Positions 17,465-26,221 of a stretch of DNA of 64,000 nt are shown piece after piece (the first letter of the stretch is position 1; each line of letters opens with the position of its first letter). The notes beneath the pieces were generated by a model. That model did not search any database. It saw nothing but the letters and a program-made list of their open reading frames with translations, and was not told where the DNA came from. The translations under genes and the position numbers were made by a program. The stretch spans positions 5,581 to 69,580 of the forward strand of contig JAEVYY010000016.1 of the NCBI GenBank assembly GCA_023392535.1, given 5' to 3'. The DNA is from Bacillota bacterium (GTDB taxonomy: Bacteria; Bacillota; Clostridia; Lachnospirales; Lachnospiraceae).

Positions 17465-18316
17465 TTAATCAGCCAATTTAGACGCAATATAAAATCCTAC
17501 TGCAAAAGTAATGCAGCCTGTTAATACAGAAATTACATTATATTTACTTAAATCCGATATCAGTATAATCGCGATAGGAGAAGCGATTACCAGACCCAGA
17601 ATTGCACAATATGCATAATTTGGTGCCTTAATAAATATTATTTCAATAATCTTCGCAATTACACCAATACCAACTAAAACACCGATTCCGAACGGAAACA
17701 ATATACTTACTCCCTGCATCATACCATTGATATCAAAAGAAAGTGCTGCTTTAATGAACAATGTAATCGTTTCTACTATCGTTGTGTAATACCCCAAAAT
17801 CATTAGTACCATGGAACCACTAACACCCGGTATAATCATGGTCGCACTAGCGATTACACCAACCAAAAATAATTTTATAACATTGATCAGATTAAAACTC
17901 ACATCTGCAGCGCTTCCTTCCGCCTCACCTACCGCAGCCATTCCTACGACCAAAGCAAAAAAAGCCAAGAAAGCAATTCCATTCCCGACATTTACCTTTT
18001 TTCCAGTAGACTTTAGTAAATTCAGTATGATCGGTAGTCCACCAAGAATCAGGCCAATAAATAGAAAATTTGTCTGAACAGGGTAAACTTTAAACAAAAA
18101 ATTAATGACAAAAGATAAAGCACCAATTCCCAGAACAGCTCCCAATAAGATCGGAAATAATGTCTTCACACTTTCTTTAAATTCTTTTACAATATGAGTG
18201 ATAGCATGAATCAGTTTGTCATAGATGCCAAGTGACACCGCCATTGTCCCACCGCTCACTCCTGGTATAATATTTGCAATACCGATTACGATTCCCTTTA
18301 ATAACGTTTTAATCAT
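17465..18316 (-). CDS. DUF368 membrane protein (PopT-type undecaprenyl-phosphate translocase family)
   Basis: A 283-residue polytopic membrane protein with two inverted copies of the family motif: IANIIPGVSGGTMAVSLGIY near residues 12-31 and ATMIIPGVSGSMVLMILGYY near 157-176. DUF368 proteins have been assigned to recycling of the lipid carrier undecaprenyl phosphate across the membrane. That role is from established work on family members; the motif pair is what is seen here. AAGGAG precedes the ATG. It lies 31 nt downstream of hisC. Confidence 0.92.
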   Translation of the reverse strand: MIKTLLKGIVIGIANIIPGVSGGTMAVSLGIYDKLIHAITHIVKEFKESVKTLFPILLGAVLGIGALSFVINFLFKVYPVQTNFLFIGLILGGLPIILNLLKSTGKKVNVGNGIAFLAFFALVVGMAAVGEAEGSAADVSFNLINVIKLFLVGVIASATMIIPGVSGSMVLMILGYYTTIVETITLFIKAALSFDINGMMQGVSILFPFGIGVLVGIGVIAKIIEIIFIKAPNYAYCAILGLVIASPIAIILISDLSKYNVISVLTGCITFAVGFYIASKLAD

Positions 18317-18347
18317 TACTAATCTCCTTTTTCATATATTCCATTTG

Positions 18348-19403
18348 TTACTGCCGCATATAATCCCTCAAAACCCTTAACAATATGTCCATCTGTTCAT
18401 CCGTACCAATTGATATCCGCAAATAATTATCAATTCTTGGCTTCGCAAAATGCCTTACAAAAATATTTTTTTTCCGTAACATATCCTGTAATTCATAAGC
18501 TGTGTACTTTGGATGTGTTGCAAATATAAAATTACTTTTAGAATCCGTTAATTCAAATCCCAATACCCTAAGTTGTGGTTTAATTCTCTCACGAGTCGCA
18601 ATTATTTTAGAAACAATTTTTTTAAAATATATATCATCTTTTACTGCCATAGCACCTAATTCTATGGAAGGCATATTCATGGTATAGGAATTGAATGAAA
18701 ATTTCACATCACTTAAATAGCGGATTAATTTTTCGCTGCCGAATGCATATCCAATTCGTATTCCTGCCATCGCCCGCGACTTTGAAAACGTCTGTACAAT
18801 AAGCAGATTTTCATACTTCTGAATTAGCGGCAATGCACTGATTCCCCCAAAATCAATATACGCTTCATCGATAATGACCACCACACCAGGATTGGCTTTT
18901 ACTACATCTTCAATTAAGTCAAGAGACTCTAGCTCACCAGTTGGCGCGTTAGGATTTGGAACTATAATTCCACCATTTGGAATAAAATAATCCTCCGCAC
19001 AAATTTTAAACTTCTCATCTAAGGCCTGGGTCTTATAAGGAATTCGAAATAGTTCCGCCCACACATCATAAAAAGAGTATGTAATATCTGGAAATAAAAT
19101 TGGCTTATCGGAATTAAAAAAAGTTAGAAAGCTCATCGCCAATACATCATCTGAACCGACTCCCACAAAAATTTGTTTTTTATCAATTTGATAGTACTCT
19201 GATAATGCATTTACCAATAACGTAGATGAGGTATCTGGATATAATCGCAACGACGAGATATCCAAGTCATGCACCGCTGAAAAAATACCAGGAGCCGGTG
19301 GATATGGACATTCATTGGTATTTAACTTTATCATATCAAACTTATTCGGTTGTTCTCCAGGTACATAAGGTGTTACTTTACGGACATTTTTTTCCCAATT
19401 CAT
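18348..19403 (-). CDS. hisC: Histidinol-phosphate aminotransferase-like PLP enzyme
   Basis: A 351-residue fold-type I aminotransferase. Family features are KLNTNECPYPP near the N terminus, VPNPNAPTG (148-156), VVIIDEAYIDF (175-185) with the PLP-binding Asp/Tyr, and the Schiff-base lysine Lys208 in TFSKSRAMAG. HisC converts histidinol phosphate and 2-oxoglutarate in histidine synthesis. No other his genes are nearby, so an orphan aminotransferase acting on a related amino acid is possible. AGAGG precedes the ATG. Confidence 0.9.
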   Translation of the reverse strand: MNWEKNVRKVTPYVPGEQPNKFDMIKLNTNECPYPPAPGIFSAVHDLDISSLRLYPDTSSTLLVNALSEYYQIDKKQIFVGVGSDDVLAMSFLTFFNSDKPILFPDITYSFYDVWAELFRIPYKTQALDEKFKICAEDYFIPNGGIIVPNPNAPTGELESLDLIEDVVKANPGVVVIIDEAYIDFGGISALPLIQKYENLLIVQTFSKSRAMAGIRIGYAFGSEKLIRYLSDVKFSFNSYTMNMPSIELGAMAVKDDIYFKKIVSKIIATRERIKPQLRVLGFELTDSKSNFIFATHPKYTAYELQDMLRKKNIFVRHFAKPRIDNYLRISIGTDEQMDILLRVLRDYMRQ

Positions 19404-19484
19404 AACACGATTCCTCTCTTCCCAAATGAAACTTATTGACTAACCTATACTATCAAATATCATGGTCTAATGCAATCCTTAATC

Positions 19485-19832
19485 CTAGATCAATCTTCTG
19501 TCCTTAATCGAAAAAGTGACCTGATCATCAATTCTGCAGGAAATTTTAAAATCCGATATTTTTACAATTAATTCTTCCATGTAATTTTTATCTACAAATT
19601 TTTTACGAAATTCAATGACATACTCCGTAGTCTCTGCCCGCTTCATAACTGCAGATTTAATGGGCAATAGAAAGAATTCTTTCTTTCTATATAATAAAGC
19701 AATGCCTAAAAACTTATTTTTCCCAGTTTCTTTCTTTTCTAGTATTACTGCCATACCTGCAATAGTTTGGAAAAATATGAGAAAAGGTATGAAAAAAGAC
19801 CAAATGTATATTACCAGCTTCCATTCCTTCAA
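19485..19832 (-). CDS. Hypothetical protein with one N-terminal membrane helix
   Basis: A 115-residue frame I do not recognise. It opens with a hydrophobic helix (about residues 5-30, IYIWSFFIPFLIFFQTIAGM) followed by a basic soluble part with a predicted beta-strand pattern (LIVKISDFKISCRIDDQVTFSIKD). The start is TTG, with AAAGGA about 10 nt upstream; no in-frame ATG is available before the upstream stop. It is oriented divergently from agcS. The codon pattern looks natural, but no homology supports it. Confidence 0.5.
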   Translation of the reverse strand: MKEWKLVIYIWSFFIPFLIFFQTIAGMAVILEKKETGKNKFLGIALLYRKKEFFLLPIKSAVMKRAETTEYVIEFRKKFVDKNYMEELIVKISDFKISCRIDDQVTFSIKDRRLI

Positions 19833-19970
19833 ATTAATTTCATCCTTTTTTACTGTTAAATTTAGTAACGTATCTAATTATGCGCTAAATGTGCGCTAAA
19901 GTAGTTGTTTTTTCCAATAAATTATGTTAAATTTAGTTCCATAATAAAGAACAAGAAATAGTTTTTTATT

Positions 19971-20060
19971 CTCTGGAGAGTCTTTGCTGGAAATTTCAAG
20001 TCAAAGCGCCGAAGGTGTAACGCAGGGCGACCTGTCTATCTCTCAGGCAAAAGGACAGAG
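19971..20060 (+). promoter_or_regulatory. Glycine riboswitch aptamer upstream of agcS
   Basis: Plus-strand sequence matches the glycine aptamer. CTCTG at 19971 pairs with CAGAG ending at 20060 (P1), with GGAGAG next to it, GCGCCGAAGGTGTAACGCAG in the core, and ATCTCTCAGGCAAAAGGAC at the 3' side. Only one full aptamer is clear; the following 25 nt could form the small ghost stem seen in single-aptamer versions. It lies 88 nt before the agcS start. Confidence 0.92.
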
Positions 20061-20088
20061 CATTCATAATGCATGTTCTACTCTTGAG

Positions 20089-20122
20089 AGAGCTGATACG
20101 AAAGTAGCAGCTCTTATTTTTA
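20089..20122 (+). terminator. Expression-platform hairpin of the glycine riboswitch
   Basis: AGAGCTG and CAGCTCT pair across an ATACGAAAGTAG loop that can itself form a GAAA-capped stem, followed by TATTTTTA. It is placed between the aptamer and the agcS ribosome-binding site, so glycine binding probably sets read-through. The T-run is interrupted, so the direction of control (on or off) cannot be read from sequence alone. Confidence 0.65.
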
Positions 20123-20147
20123 TGAATTAAGAGAGGAAGGAACAAAA

Positions 20148-21554
20148 ATGTTAACAAAAATCAATTCAATTCTCGGAGTCATTGATGACTTCGTCTGGGG
20201 TGTACCACTTATTGTGCTCATCCTCGCAGTTGGAATCTTTTTGACAATTCGATTAAAAGGATTACAAATCACCAAATTACCGCTCGCTATTACCTACATT
20301 TTTAAAAATGAGCGAAGTGGTGAACATGGTGAAGTAAGCAGTTTTGCTGCTTTATGTACGGCTCTTTCTGCCACCATTGGTACGGGTAATATCGTGGGCG
20401 TTGCAACCGCTATTGTAGCTGGTGGACCCGGAGCTCTATTCTGGATGTGGGTCGCTGCTCTTTTGGGAACCGCGACGAAATACGCAGAATGTATGTTAGC
20501 TATTAAGTACCGTGTGGTAGCAGAAGATGGGCATGTCTTAGGTGGGCCCTTCTACTATATAGAAAACGGTATGGGAAAAAAATGGAAATGGTTAGGCAAA
20601 TTGTTTGCATTCTTTGGTGTGGGTGTCGGTCTTATGGGAATCGGTACTTTCACTCAAGTAAACGGTATTACAAGTGCTGTAAACAATTTCTTTGATCCCG
20701 GCAACACATGGATCGTATCCTTATTTGGAAGAGAATACTCGTGGACTGTTGTAATTGCAGGTCTTATTCTTACTATTTGTGTTGCGCTCGTTATTATAGG
20801 CGGTCTGAAGAGGATTTCCAGTGTTGCAGAAATTATAGTGCCCTTTATGGCAATTCTATACGTTGCTGCTACTTTATTAATTCTAATAACAAACTACAAA
20901 GCTATACCAAATGCTATTGTTACGATTATACAAAGTGCTTTCGGCCTGCGTGCGGCTGCTGGTGGAGCAATAGGCGCTATTATGGTGGCCATGCAAAAGG
21001 GTATCGCAAGAGGTATCTTCTCCAATGAGGCAGGTCTTGGAAGTGCGCCGATCGCTGCAGCTGCTGCCCAAAGTAATGAATGTGTATCCCAAGGACTCAT
21101 ATCCATGACGGGTACCATTATTGATACCGTTATCATCTGTACTATGACAGGCTTGGCCATCGTTATAACAGGGGCATGGGACATGGGATTAGAAGGTGTC
21201 TCCGTTACGACCAAAGCATTTCAATTAGGTCTACCTTTTCCTAATACGATCGCATCCTTTATATTAATGATCTGCCTTGTATTTTTTGCTTTTACTACAA
21301 TTTTAGGCTGGGATTATTATAGCGAACGCTGTTTGGAATATATTGTAAATGGTAATCAAAAAGTAGTGAAAATATATCGCTGGCTATATATACTGGCAGT
21401 ATTTATTGGACCTTTCATGACCGTATCTGCTGTTTGGACAATTGCAGATATCTTTAATGGACTGATGGCACTTCCTAACTTGATTGCGATTATTGCTCTC
21501 AATGGAGTGATTGTTGCTGAAACAAAACTATATTTTGATAAGTTACCAAAATAA
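20148..21554 (+). CDS. agcS: Sodium:alanine/glycine symporter (AGCS family)
   Basis: A 468-residue membrane transporter importing alanine or glycine with Na+. Family blocks include ATIGTGNIVGVATAIVAGGP (residues about 76-95), LGTATKYAECMLAIKYR and the C-terminal IARGIFSNEAGLGSAPIAAA (about 285-304). GAGAGGAAGG lies upstream of the ATG. Its leader carries a glycine riboswitch, which supports glycine as the relevant ligand. It converges with the collagen-like gene across the hairpin at 21562-21599. Confidence 0.96.
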   Translation: MLTKINSILGVIDDFVWGVPLIVLILAVGIFLTIRLKGLQITKLPLAITYIFKNERSGEHGEVSSFAALCTALSATIGTGNIVGVATAIVAGGPGALFWMWVAALLGTATKYAECMLAIKYRVVAEDGHVLGGPFYYIENGMGKKWKWLGKLFAFFGVGVGLMGIGTFTQVNGITSAVNNFFDPGNTWIVSLFGREYSWTVVIAGLILTICVALVIIGGLKRISSVAEIIVPFMAILYVAATLLILITNYKAIPNAIVTIIQSAFGLRAAAGGAIGAIMVAMQKGIARGIFSNEAGLGSAPIAAAAAQSNECVSQGLISMTGTIIDTVIICTMTGLAIVITGAWDMGLEGVSVTTKAFQLGLPFPNTIASFILMICLVFFAFTTILGWDYYSERCLEYIVNGNQKVVKIYRWLYILAVFIGPFMTVSAVWTIADIFNGLMALPNLIAIIALNGVIVAETKLYFDKLPK

Positions 21555-21561
21555 ATTGATT

Positions 21562-21599
21562 ACTTACAGACTCTTACCGAATGGTAAGAGTCTGTAAGT
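21562..21599. terminator. Strong hairpin between convergent agcS and collagen-like gene
   Basis: A perfect 17-bp inverted repeat, ACTTACAGACTCTTACC / GGTAAGAGTCTGTAAGT, closes on a GAAT loop. It lies 8 nt after the agcS stop and 17 nt after the end of the opposing gene. T-rich tracts occur on the plus side only after a short spacer, so it could serve both genes. Confidence 0.8.
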
Positions 21600-21615
21600 A
21601 CATATGGTGGATTTT

Positions 21616-22935
21616 TTAATAAATAATTGTTGCGCTGATGATCTGACCATCACTCATTCCACAGGTACATTGATATCCCAAAACTTGATTTTCAGGCATC
21701 CCACAAATTGGTGATGCGCTGACATGTATTCTTGAATACCTGTCTCCTTCCGATCCATAGGAACCATATTCAAACCCACAGACCGAACACTCATATACAT
21801 ATTTGTGATCATGATTGCCATCATAATAATCTTTTACATAGTTCAGATTCTTGTTGGTACAAATCCCAAAACAACTTTGTGAATCATGCGTGTGATATAA
21901 CGCATCTGTAAAACAGGTTCCCCCACTCTGTTCATTACCGTCATGGTAATGGTATTCATATTCCACATCTGCATTTTCCATGGATGCTGCTCCATCTACA
22001 TACCCTTGTTTATAATGTGCTTCTGCTAATCTTCCTATATGTTCTGCCATAGTACCTGGTGTCGAATTTGGTGGTGTATCGACGCCTTTGGCTGTTATAG
22101 CGGCAGATATGATATTACAGCCATTCTGGAAATTTTCATGCATATTTCCTATTGTCTGTTGCATTTGATTGATATGATCATTCAACATATCGTTTGTAGT
22201 CTTTATATGATTATTTGTATCATGTATGGAGTCTGTTACGTTTTGTATTCCATTTTCCACTACTTTAATTCGGTTCTCTGCTGATATTATGGTTCTTGTA
22301 AATTCTTCTTCCGTTCCTGTATACCCGGCTTCAACTGCCTGTAAATAAGCACTTTTTCCATCTTTACCATCAACTCCGTTTTTTCCATCCTCTCCATCAC
22401 TTCCCTTTAATCCATTCTTTCCGTCAATCCCATCCTTTCCGCTTTTACCGGTTTCTCCTTTCTCCCCATTTGTTCCACTTTTACCATCATTGCCATTTTT
22501 TCCATCCTGTCCATTTTTTGCTGACTTTGAGATATCTCCTGTCAAATTCTTCTCTCTTTTTAGTTCATTTTCCTGAATTAGGTTTTCCACCTGTTTTACA
22601 AATTTACTGTATTGTTCTTCTATGTTTGGATTCTTATGATCCGCATCTGTTTTGATTTTATTCTGTTTCATTTGATTTGTCCCTAAGACCTGCGTTTTTT
22701 CCTTTGTAATATATTGTATCGTTTTTCCCGCTAACAGAATAGAAAAAAGTACAAGTCCCATAACACATACAATTTTCAAAACTCGCAGAATTTCTTCTCC
22801 CATCTCTACTCCTTTTAATAGAAATTGGATTTCCTGAAAAAAGGAAGCTCTTTTTTCTTTTATATCCCCGAGCTTTTCTTTTATTATCTTTTTCACACTT
22901 TCTAACACACTTTTACCTTTTGCCTGTTGCGGCAC
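21616..22935 (-). CDS. Collagen-like triple-helix repeat membrane protein
   Basis: A 439-residue protein with a cytoplasmic, basic N-terminal 50 residues, one transmembrane helix (about 54-71), a spacer, then 18 uninterrupted Gly-X-Y triplets (about 142-194, mostly G-K-N/G-K-D types). A block KSAYLQAVEAGYTGTEEEF follows, as in many phage and bacterial collagen-like proteins, then a coiled-coil stretch (about 215-270). The C-terminal domain is Cys/His-rich, with CSVCG and CTCG pairs. The first codon is GTG at 22933-22935 with a weak ribosome site; a GTG ending at 22908 with AAAAGG upstream is an alternative. It is probably surface-exposed; function unknown. Confidence 0.85.
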   Translation of the reverse strand: MPQQAKGKSVLESVKKIIKEKLGDIKEKRASFFQEIQFLLKGVEMGEEILRVLKIVCVMGLVLFSILLAGKTIQYITKEKTQVLGTNQMKQNKIKTDADHKNPNIEEQYSKFVKQVENLIQENELKREKNLTGDISKSAKNGQDGKNGNDGKSGTNGEKGETGKSGKDGIDGKNGLKGSDGEDGKNGVDGKDGKSAYLQAVEAGYTGTEEEFTRTIISAENRIKVVENGIQNVTDSIHDTNNHIKTTNDMLNDHINQMQQTIGNMHENFQNGCNIISAAITAKGVDTPPNSTPGTMAEHIGRLAEAHYKQGYVDGAASMENADVEYEYHYHDGNEQSGGTCFTDALYHTHDSQSCFGICTNKNLNYVKDYYDGNHDHKYVYECSVCGFEYGSYGSEGDRYSRIHVSASPICGMPENQVLGYQCTCGMSDGQIISATIIY

Positions 22936-23069
22936 CTTATCGTAACAAAACAGCGAGTTTCTATAAATAAAGTGAACCTGCTACAAGCACCCTTTCTTTT
23001 GAATTTAAAATTGTTGGAATGATTGCCGAAATGGCTTGTTTCTACATGTACCAGACTGGTGACATAGAG

Positions 23070-23093
23070 AATGTCAACGTGTTTGTTGACATT
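23070..23093. repeat. Inverted repeat upstream of the collagen-like gene
   Basis: AATGTCAAC and GTTGACATT are perfect 9-bp arms around GTGTTT. It lies about 135 nt upstream of the collagen-like start and 12 nt from the next gene's terminator. It could be a regulator-binding site or a small hairpin; no T-run follows on either strand. Confidence 0.5.
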
Positions 23094-23104
23094 ATAAAGA
23101 ATAA

Positions 23105-23134
23105 AAACGTTCTCCGCATAACTTGAGAACGTTC
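23105..23134 (-). terminator. Intrinsic terminator after the CgeB-like glycosyltransferase
   Basis: The minus-strand hairpin AACGTTCTC / GAGAACGTT is followed by TTTATTC. It lies about 50 nt downstream of the stop of the gene ending at 23184. Confidence 0.8.
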
Positions 23135-23183
23135 TTAGTATAACAGATGTTAAATTCAAAAATCAAGTCCCTACTTCATTTTC

Positions 23184-24335
23184 TTAATCCATGTCATATA
23201 ATAAATCTATACAACGGTTTTTCCACGTATAGTTTAGTTTCACCTTATGATAAGCATTGTTCCGTATCTGTTCCAATATTGTCTCTGTGGAAAGACTGTT
23301 TTTGATGATTTCTGGAAGATTATCCAATTCCTTTATATCATAAAATAGGATATCTTTTTCATGGGTAAATTTCTGATTTAAATAGATACTATTATCTGTT
23401 AGCACAACAGAACGATTTAACATTGCCGAAAAGATCCGATCATGCGCACCATCTTTAAATCCGGGCAAAACATTCAAACTGATCCTCGATTGCCTAATAA
23501 ATTGAAAGCTCTCAGAAAAAGTAGCTGCTCCATGCATGATCAGGTTCTCTCTTCCTTTTCCATGATAGTCATCATACCCATGGCCTAATACATGAAGTTC
23601 GATTCCCGAGGAGACTATTTTTTCTATCACTTGATGTCTGCTTTTGGCTCTACTATACATATCTGCCAGAAAATGAAAGTGCATCGCCTGTGCAAAATTT
23701 TTCATTGGAAAATGTTTGTACTTCTCTTCTATTAACCGTTTCAAAGCTCTTTCAAAGGTACATGTAAAATCCGACTGCATGATATCTATCAGATCGTATA
23801 TGCGCTGGCTCATATCTGTTTCCAAGTCATTTATAATTGTTTTGATTTTTTCTTCAGATGTATAGGTTCCAGAAAGGGATACCTTATATTTCTGTTCCGC
23901 ATATGTCTCTTCGCTCTCGCCCATACCCCCAAGTGGAAGAAACAATACCTTCGATATGTGTGAATAGTAATGCTTTACATATGTAGCATGATCCCTGTCA
24001 ATACAAATTGCACGATAGTTCTGCAATCTTACTTTCAGGTATTCATGATGATAAAGTGGATGATCCAGCAGATAATTGTAAAAAGGTGCATTTATTTTAT
24101 CTAGCAAGTATTCTCCCGTATCTATGACGGCACCTGGTAAAATAGAGTTAAAATCAATTATCATATCGAATGATTTCCCTATATAACGCTCCAATTCATG
24201 CAACGTCTCCATTGTAAAACTACAGACCTCAACATCTGCACCAAGATGCTCAAATTCTCTTTTTAAACACTGGGTAAAATAAAGAAAAGAAGAATAACAG
24301 ATGTCCCGATATTGAAACAGTAAAATTTTTCTCAT
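23184..24335 (-). CDS. CgeB/GT1-like glycosyltransferase (DUF3880-type)
   Basis: A 383-residue soluble protein with a GT-B-like layout. The N-terminal half has the DUF3880 feature FYNYLLDHPLYHHEYL, and the C-terminal half has the GT1-like nucleotide-sugar region SLNVLPGFKDGAHDRIFSAM. Relatives include spore-crust CgeB and cell-surface glycosyltransferases. Donor and acceptor are unknown. GAAGGAG precedes the ATG. It stands alone between two terminators, next to the interrupted deacetylase gene. Confidence 0.85.
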   Translation of the reverse strand: MRKILLFQYRDICYSSFLYFTQCLKREFEHLGADVEVCSFTMETLHELERYIGKSFDMIIDFNSILPGAVIDTGEYLLDKINAPFYNYLLDHPLYHHEYLKVRLQNYRAICIDRDHATYVKHYYSHISKVLFLPLGGMGESEETYAEQKYKVSLSGTYTSEEKIKTIINDLETDMSQRIYDLIDIMQSDFTCTFERALKRLIEEKYKHFPMKNFAQAMHFHFLADMYSRAKSRHQVIEKIVSSGIELHVLGHGYDDYHGKGRENLIMHGAATFSESFQFIRQSRISLNVLPGFKDGAHDRIFSAMLNRSVVLTDNSIYLNQKFTHEKDILFYDIKELDNLPEIIKNSLSTETILEQIRNNAYHKVKLNYTWKNRCIDLLYDMD

Positions 24336-24377
24336 ATCACTCCTTCGTACCTTTTCGTATCATTACATGTAAAAATT

Positions 24378-24406
24378 TTCCCTAAAAGCAAAAAGCTTTT
24401 AGGGAA
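24378..24406. terminator. Intrinsic terminator downstream of the deacetylase 3' fragment
   Basis: TTCCCTAAAAGC pairs with GCTTTTAGGGAA across an AAAAA loop, with TTTT on the plus side and AAAATTTTT on the minus side. It would end transcription of the deacetylase fragment on the minus strand. Confidence 0.75.
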
Positions 24407-24481
24407 TTTTGTCTTGCATTTGTGATAACTTTACAACATATTCTTTCCTATCGCAATCATTTTAAGTACTTGAACCAAATG

Positions 24482-24728
24482 TCAATCTTTAATTTGTCTT
24501 CCCTCATGATTCATGTGATAGTTATCCCTTATGATTAATTGTGAGATCGGTACGATGCGGAAGCCTTTATTCTGTATGCCTGTGATGAGTGACTCCAGAG
24601 CATCTGCCGTATACTCAGCTCCATTATGACACAGAATGATCGAACCATTTCCTAAGTGCTTATGATCGCAAACGGTATGTATAATAGAATCAACTCCATA
24701 ATTTTTCCAGTCGAGTGAATCCACATCC
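24482..24728 (-). pseudogene. PdaB-like polysaccharide deacetylase, 3' fragment, cut off by the integrated island
   Basis: This encodes the C-terminal ~80 residues of a NodB-type deacetylase: DVDSLDWKNYGVDSIIHTV, then the last catalytic motif LGNGSIILCHNGAEYT and a C-terminal block with GFRIVPISQLI. It has no N-terminal catalytic domain. The missing part is at the right edge of the window (63534-64000), and the two share the 13-bp core at 24716-24728 in the same frame. An in-frame GTG at 24722-24724 could start a fragment but lacks a ribosome-binding site suited to it. As it stands it cannot make an active enzyme; excision of the island would restore the gene. Confidence 0.93.
24716..24728 (-). 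repeat. Left attachment-site core of the island
   Basis: Minus-strand GGATGTGGATTCA, identical to 63534-63546 at the other end. Outside the core the two junctions differ. The island-side flanks of the two ends, joined, give TTCTGTAAC and GTTACAAAA arms, an 8-of-9 dyad typical of a serine-recombinase attP. Confidence 0.9.
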
Positions 24729-24742
24729 GTTACAGAAATAAC

Positions 24743-26221
24743 CTATATTTTCCACACAATGTTGATCGTGTCATCCTTTATTATTATTTCATTAAGGAAA
24801 CTTTTAGCGACTGCTTTTTTCCCCTCTATAGAAAGCGACGAAAAATCTATTTTCTCTATATAAACACTACGACCTTGTTCGGATATTTTGCAAACTATTT
24901 CTTTCTTACGATTTGTAAGACTTCCAATTTCTTCATTGATATATTGCATTGTAATCTTAGCCGCTTCCCCCGTACTCAAACATTTGATCAGATTTTCTAT
25001 CTTTTCATCAATCATAGCCAATTCAATCTTATCCTTATTATTGATGGGAGCCGTTTCTTCCATAGGATTATTCATGCAGTTTATAAGCAGATCTGTCAAT
25101 TCTGATGCAATACAATTTTCAATAAGATCAATTTCAATCTTAGGTATGTGCGTACAATTATGGTCAATGTGCCCTGTACATACCATGTATCTTCTACCGC
25201 TGTCCTTACCATCCGGCAATATCCGAATCGTACGATTACAATATCCACACTTAAGCATACCAGAAAGCCAGGAATGTTTTCCCTTCCCCTTATTTCCAAT
25301 TTGTTTATTTAGATCAAGCCTTTTCTGACACGCCAGCCAAATAGCTGCGCTTACCTGACCTTCCCAATTTGCAATTACTAAAGTTGTATCACTTACCGGC
25401 TTTCTTTGTCTTGTAGATGCACATCGTTTTCCAAGCAACATACATGCATATTGACCAGTAAATTCCTCCAATTTATTGGTTATTGTTACGCCCTTATTTT
25501 TATAGTATGCATAAATATCAGCATCCGCTTTTACATAGACTGGATTTCTGAGCATCCTGGAAAGAGTCACATTGTTCCATGTTCTTCTCTTTACTCCTTC
25601 TATTCCTCTCTCATTTAGCTCCTTTGAAAGTTCTCCTAACGATTCAGTCAATCCCCTCCCATACTTTGTAAAATTCTCAATTACAACTTTCATATTCTCA
25701 TTTATTTTTAATGTTGGTATTCCACGTTCTTTTGTGTCTCCATACAGTCTACCATTCTCAAATCCGTATGGTGCCGGTCCGCCTGTCCATCTTCCTGTTT
25801 TTGCTCTCTGATAATAATTATCCGTGACTCTTTCAGAAATCGTTTCTCTTTCCAGCTGCGCAAATACCATAAGAATAAAAAGCATTGCTTTTCCAATAGG
25901 AGTGGATGTATCAAATTTTTCATTTACAGATACAAATTCCACTCCGTTCTTTGCCAGCATCTCCCATATATTTGCGAAATCCAGCAAAGAACGGCTGAAA
26001 CGATCAATTTTGTATACAATTATTCTATGGATTAAGCCGTTTTCAGCATCTGCAATCATCTTTGTAAAGGCTGGTCTTTTCGTATTTTTACCACTATATC
26101 CTTTGTCCATATACTCTATGAAATCGCCGTCTTTTGATTCTTTTCTTGCAAATTCTAACTGTGTTTCAATTGATATACTATCTTTCTTGTCTACTGATTG
26201 TCTAGCATAGAGTGCGTCCAT
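24743..26221 (-). CDS. Large serine recombinase (integrase/excisionase of the island)
   Basis: A 492-residue site-specific recombinase. The N-terminal resolvase domain has the nucleophile Ser9 in YARQSVDK and the conserved YKIDRFSRS and AQLERETISERV blocks. A recombinase domain (about 160-270) follows, then a zinc-ribbon with CGYCNRTIRILPDG and the later Cys/His pair (MVCTGHIDHNC), and a C-terminal coiled-coil-like segment. This is the architecture of phage integrases such as phiC31-type and of SpoIVCA/SprA, which excise sporulation intervening elements. GAGG lies 8 nt upstream of the ATG. The stop is 14 nt from the left att core. All catalytic motifs look intact. Confidence 0.96.
   Translation of the reverse strand: MDALYARQSVDKKDSISIETQLEFARKESKDGDFIEYMDKGYSGKNTKRPAFTKMIADAENGLIHRIIVYKIDRFSRSLLDFANIWEMLAKNGVEFVSVNEKFDTSTPIGKAMLFILMVFAQLERETISERVTDNYYQRAKTGRWTGGPAPYGFENGRLYGDTKERGIPTLKINENMKVVIENFTKYGRGLTESLGELSKELNERGIEGVKRRTWNNVTLSRMLRNPVYVKADADIYAYYKNKGVTITNKLEEFTGQYACMLLGKRCASTRQRKPVSDTTLVIANWEGQVSAAIWLACQKRLDLNKQIGNKGKGKHSWLSGMLKCGYCNRTIRILPDGKDSGRRYMVCTGHIDHNCTHIPKIEIDLIENCIASELTDLLINCMNNPMEETAPINNKDKIELAMIDEKIENLIKCLSTGEAAKITMQYINEEIGSLTNRKKEIVCKISEQGRSVYIEKIDFSSLSIEGKKAVAKSFLNEIIIKDDTINIVWKI

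Noticed and set aside
20894..21214. Minus-strand frame within agcS
   Set aside because: It mirrors the strongly conserved transporter frame on the plus strand; low-complexity antisense translation without a start signal.
22353..22513. CRISPR-like or tandem DNA repeat
   Set aside because: The periodic sequence is the Gly-X-Y coding region of a collagen-like protein, with a 9-nt period and no spacers.
22902..23159. Minus-strand open frame of 85 codons upstream of the collagen-like gene
   Set aside because: No ribosome-binding site, overlaps the start of a better-supported gene and spans a terminator and an inverted repeat.
24482..24724. A stand-alone small protein starting at GTG 24724
   Set aside because: The sequence is the C-terminal end of a deacetylase and begins exactly at the shared att core; the rest of the same protein is at the right edge of the window.
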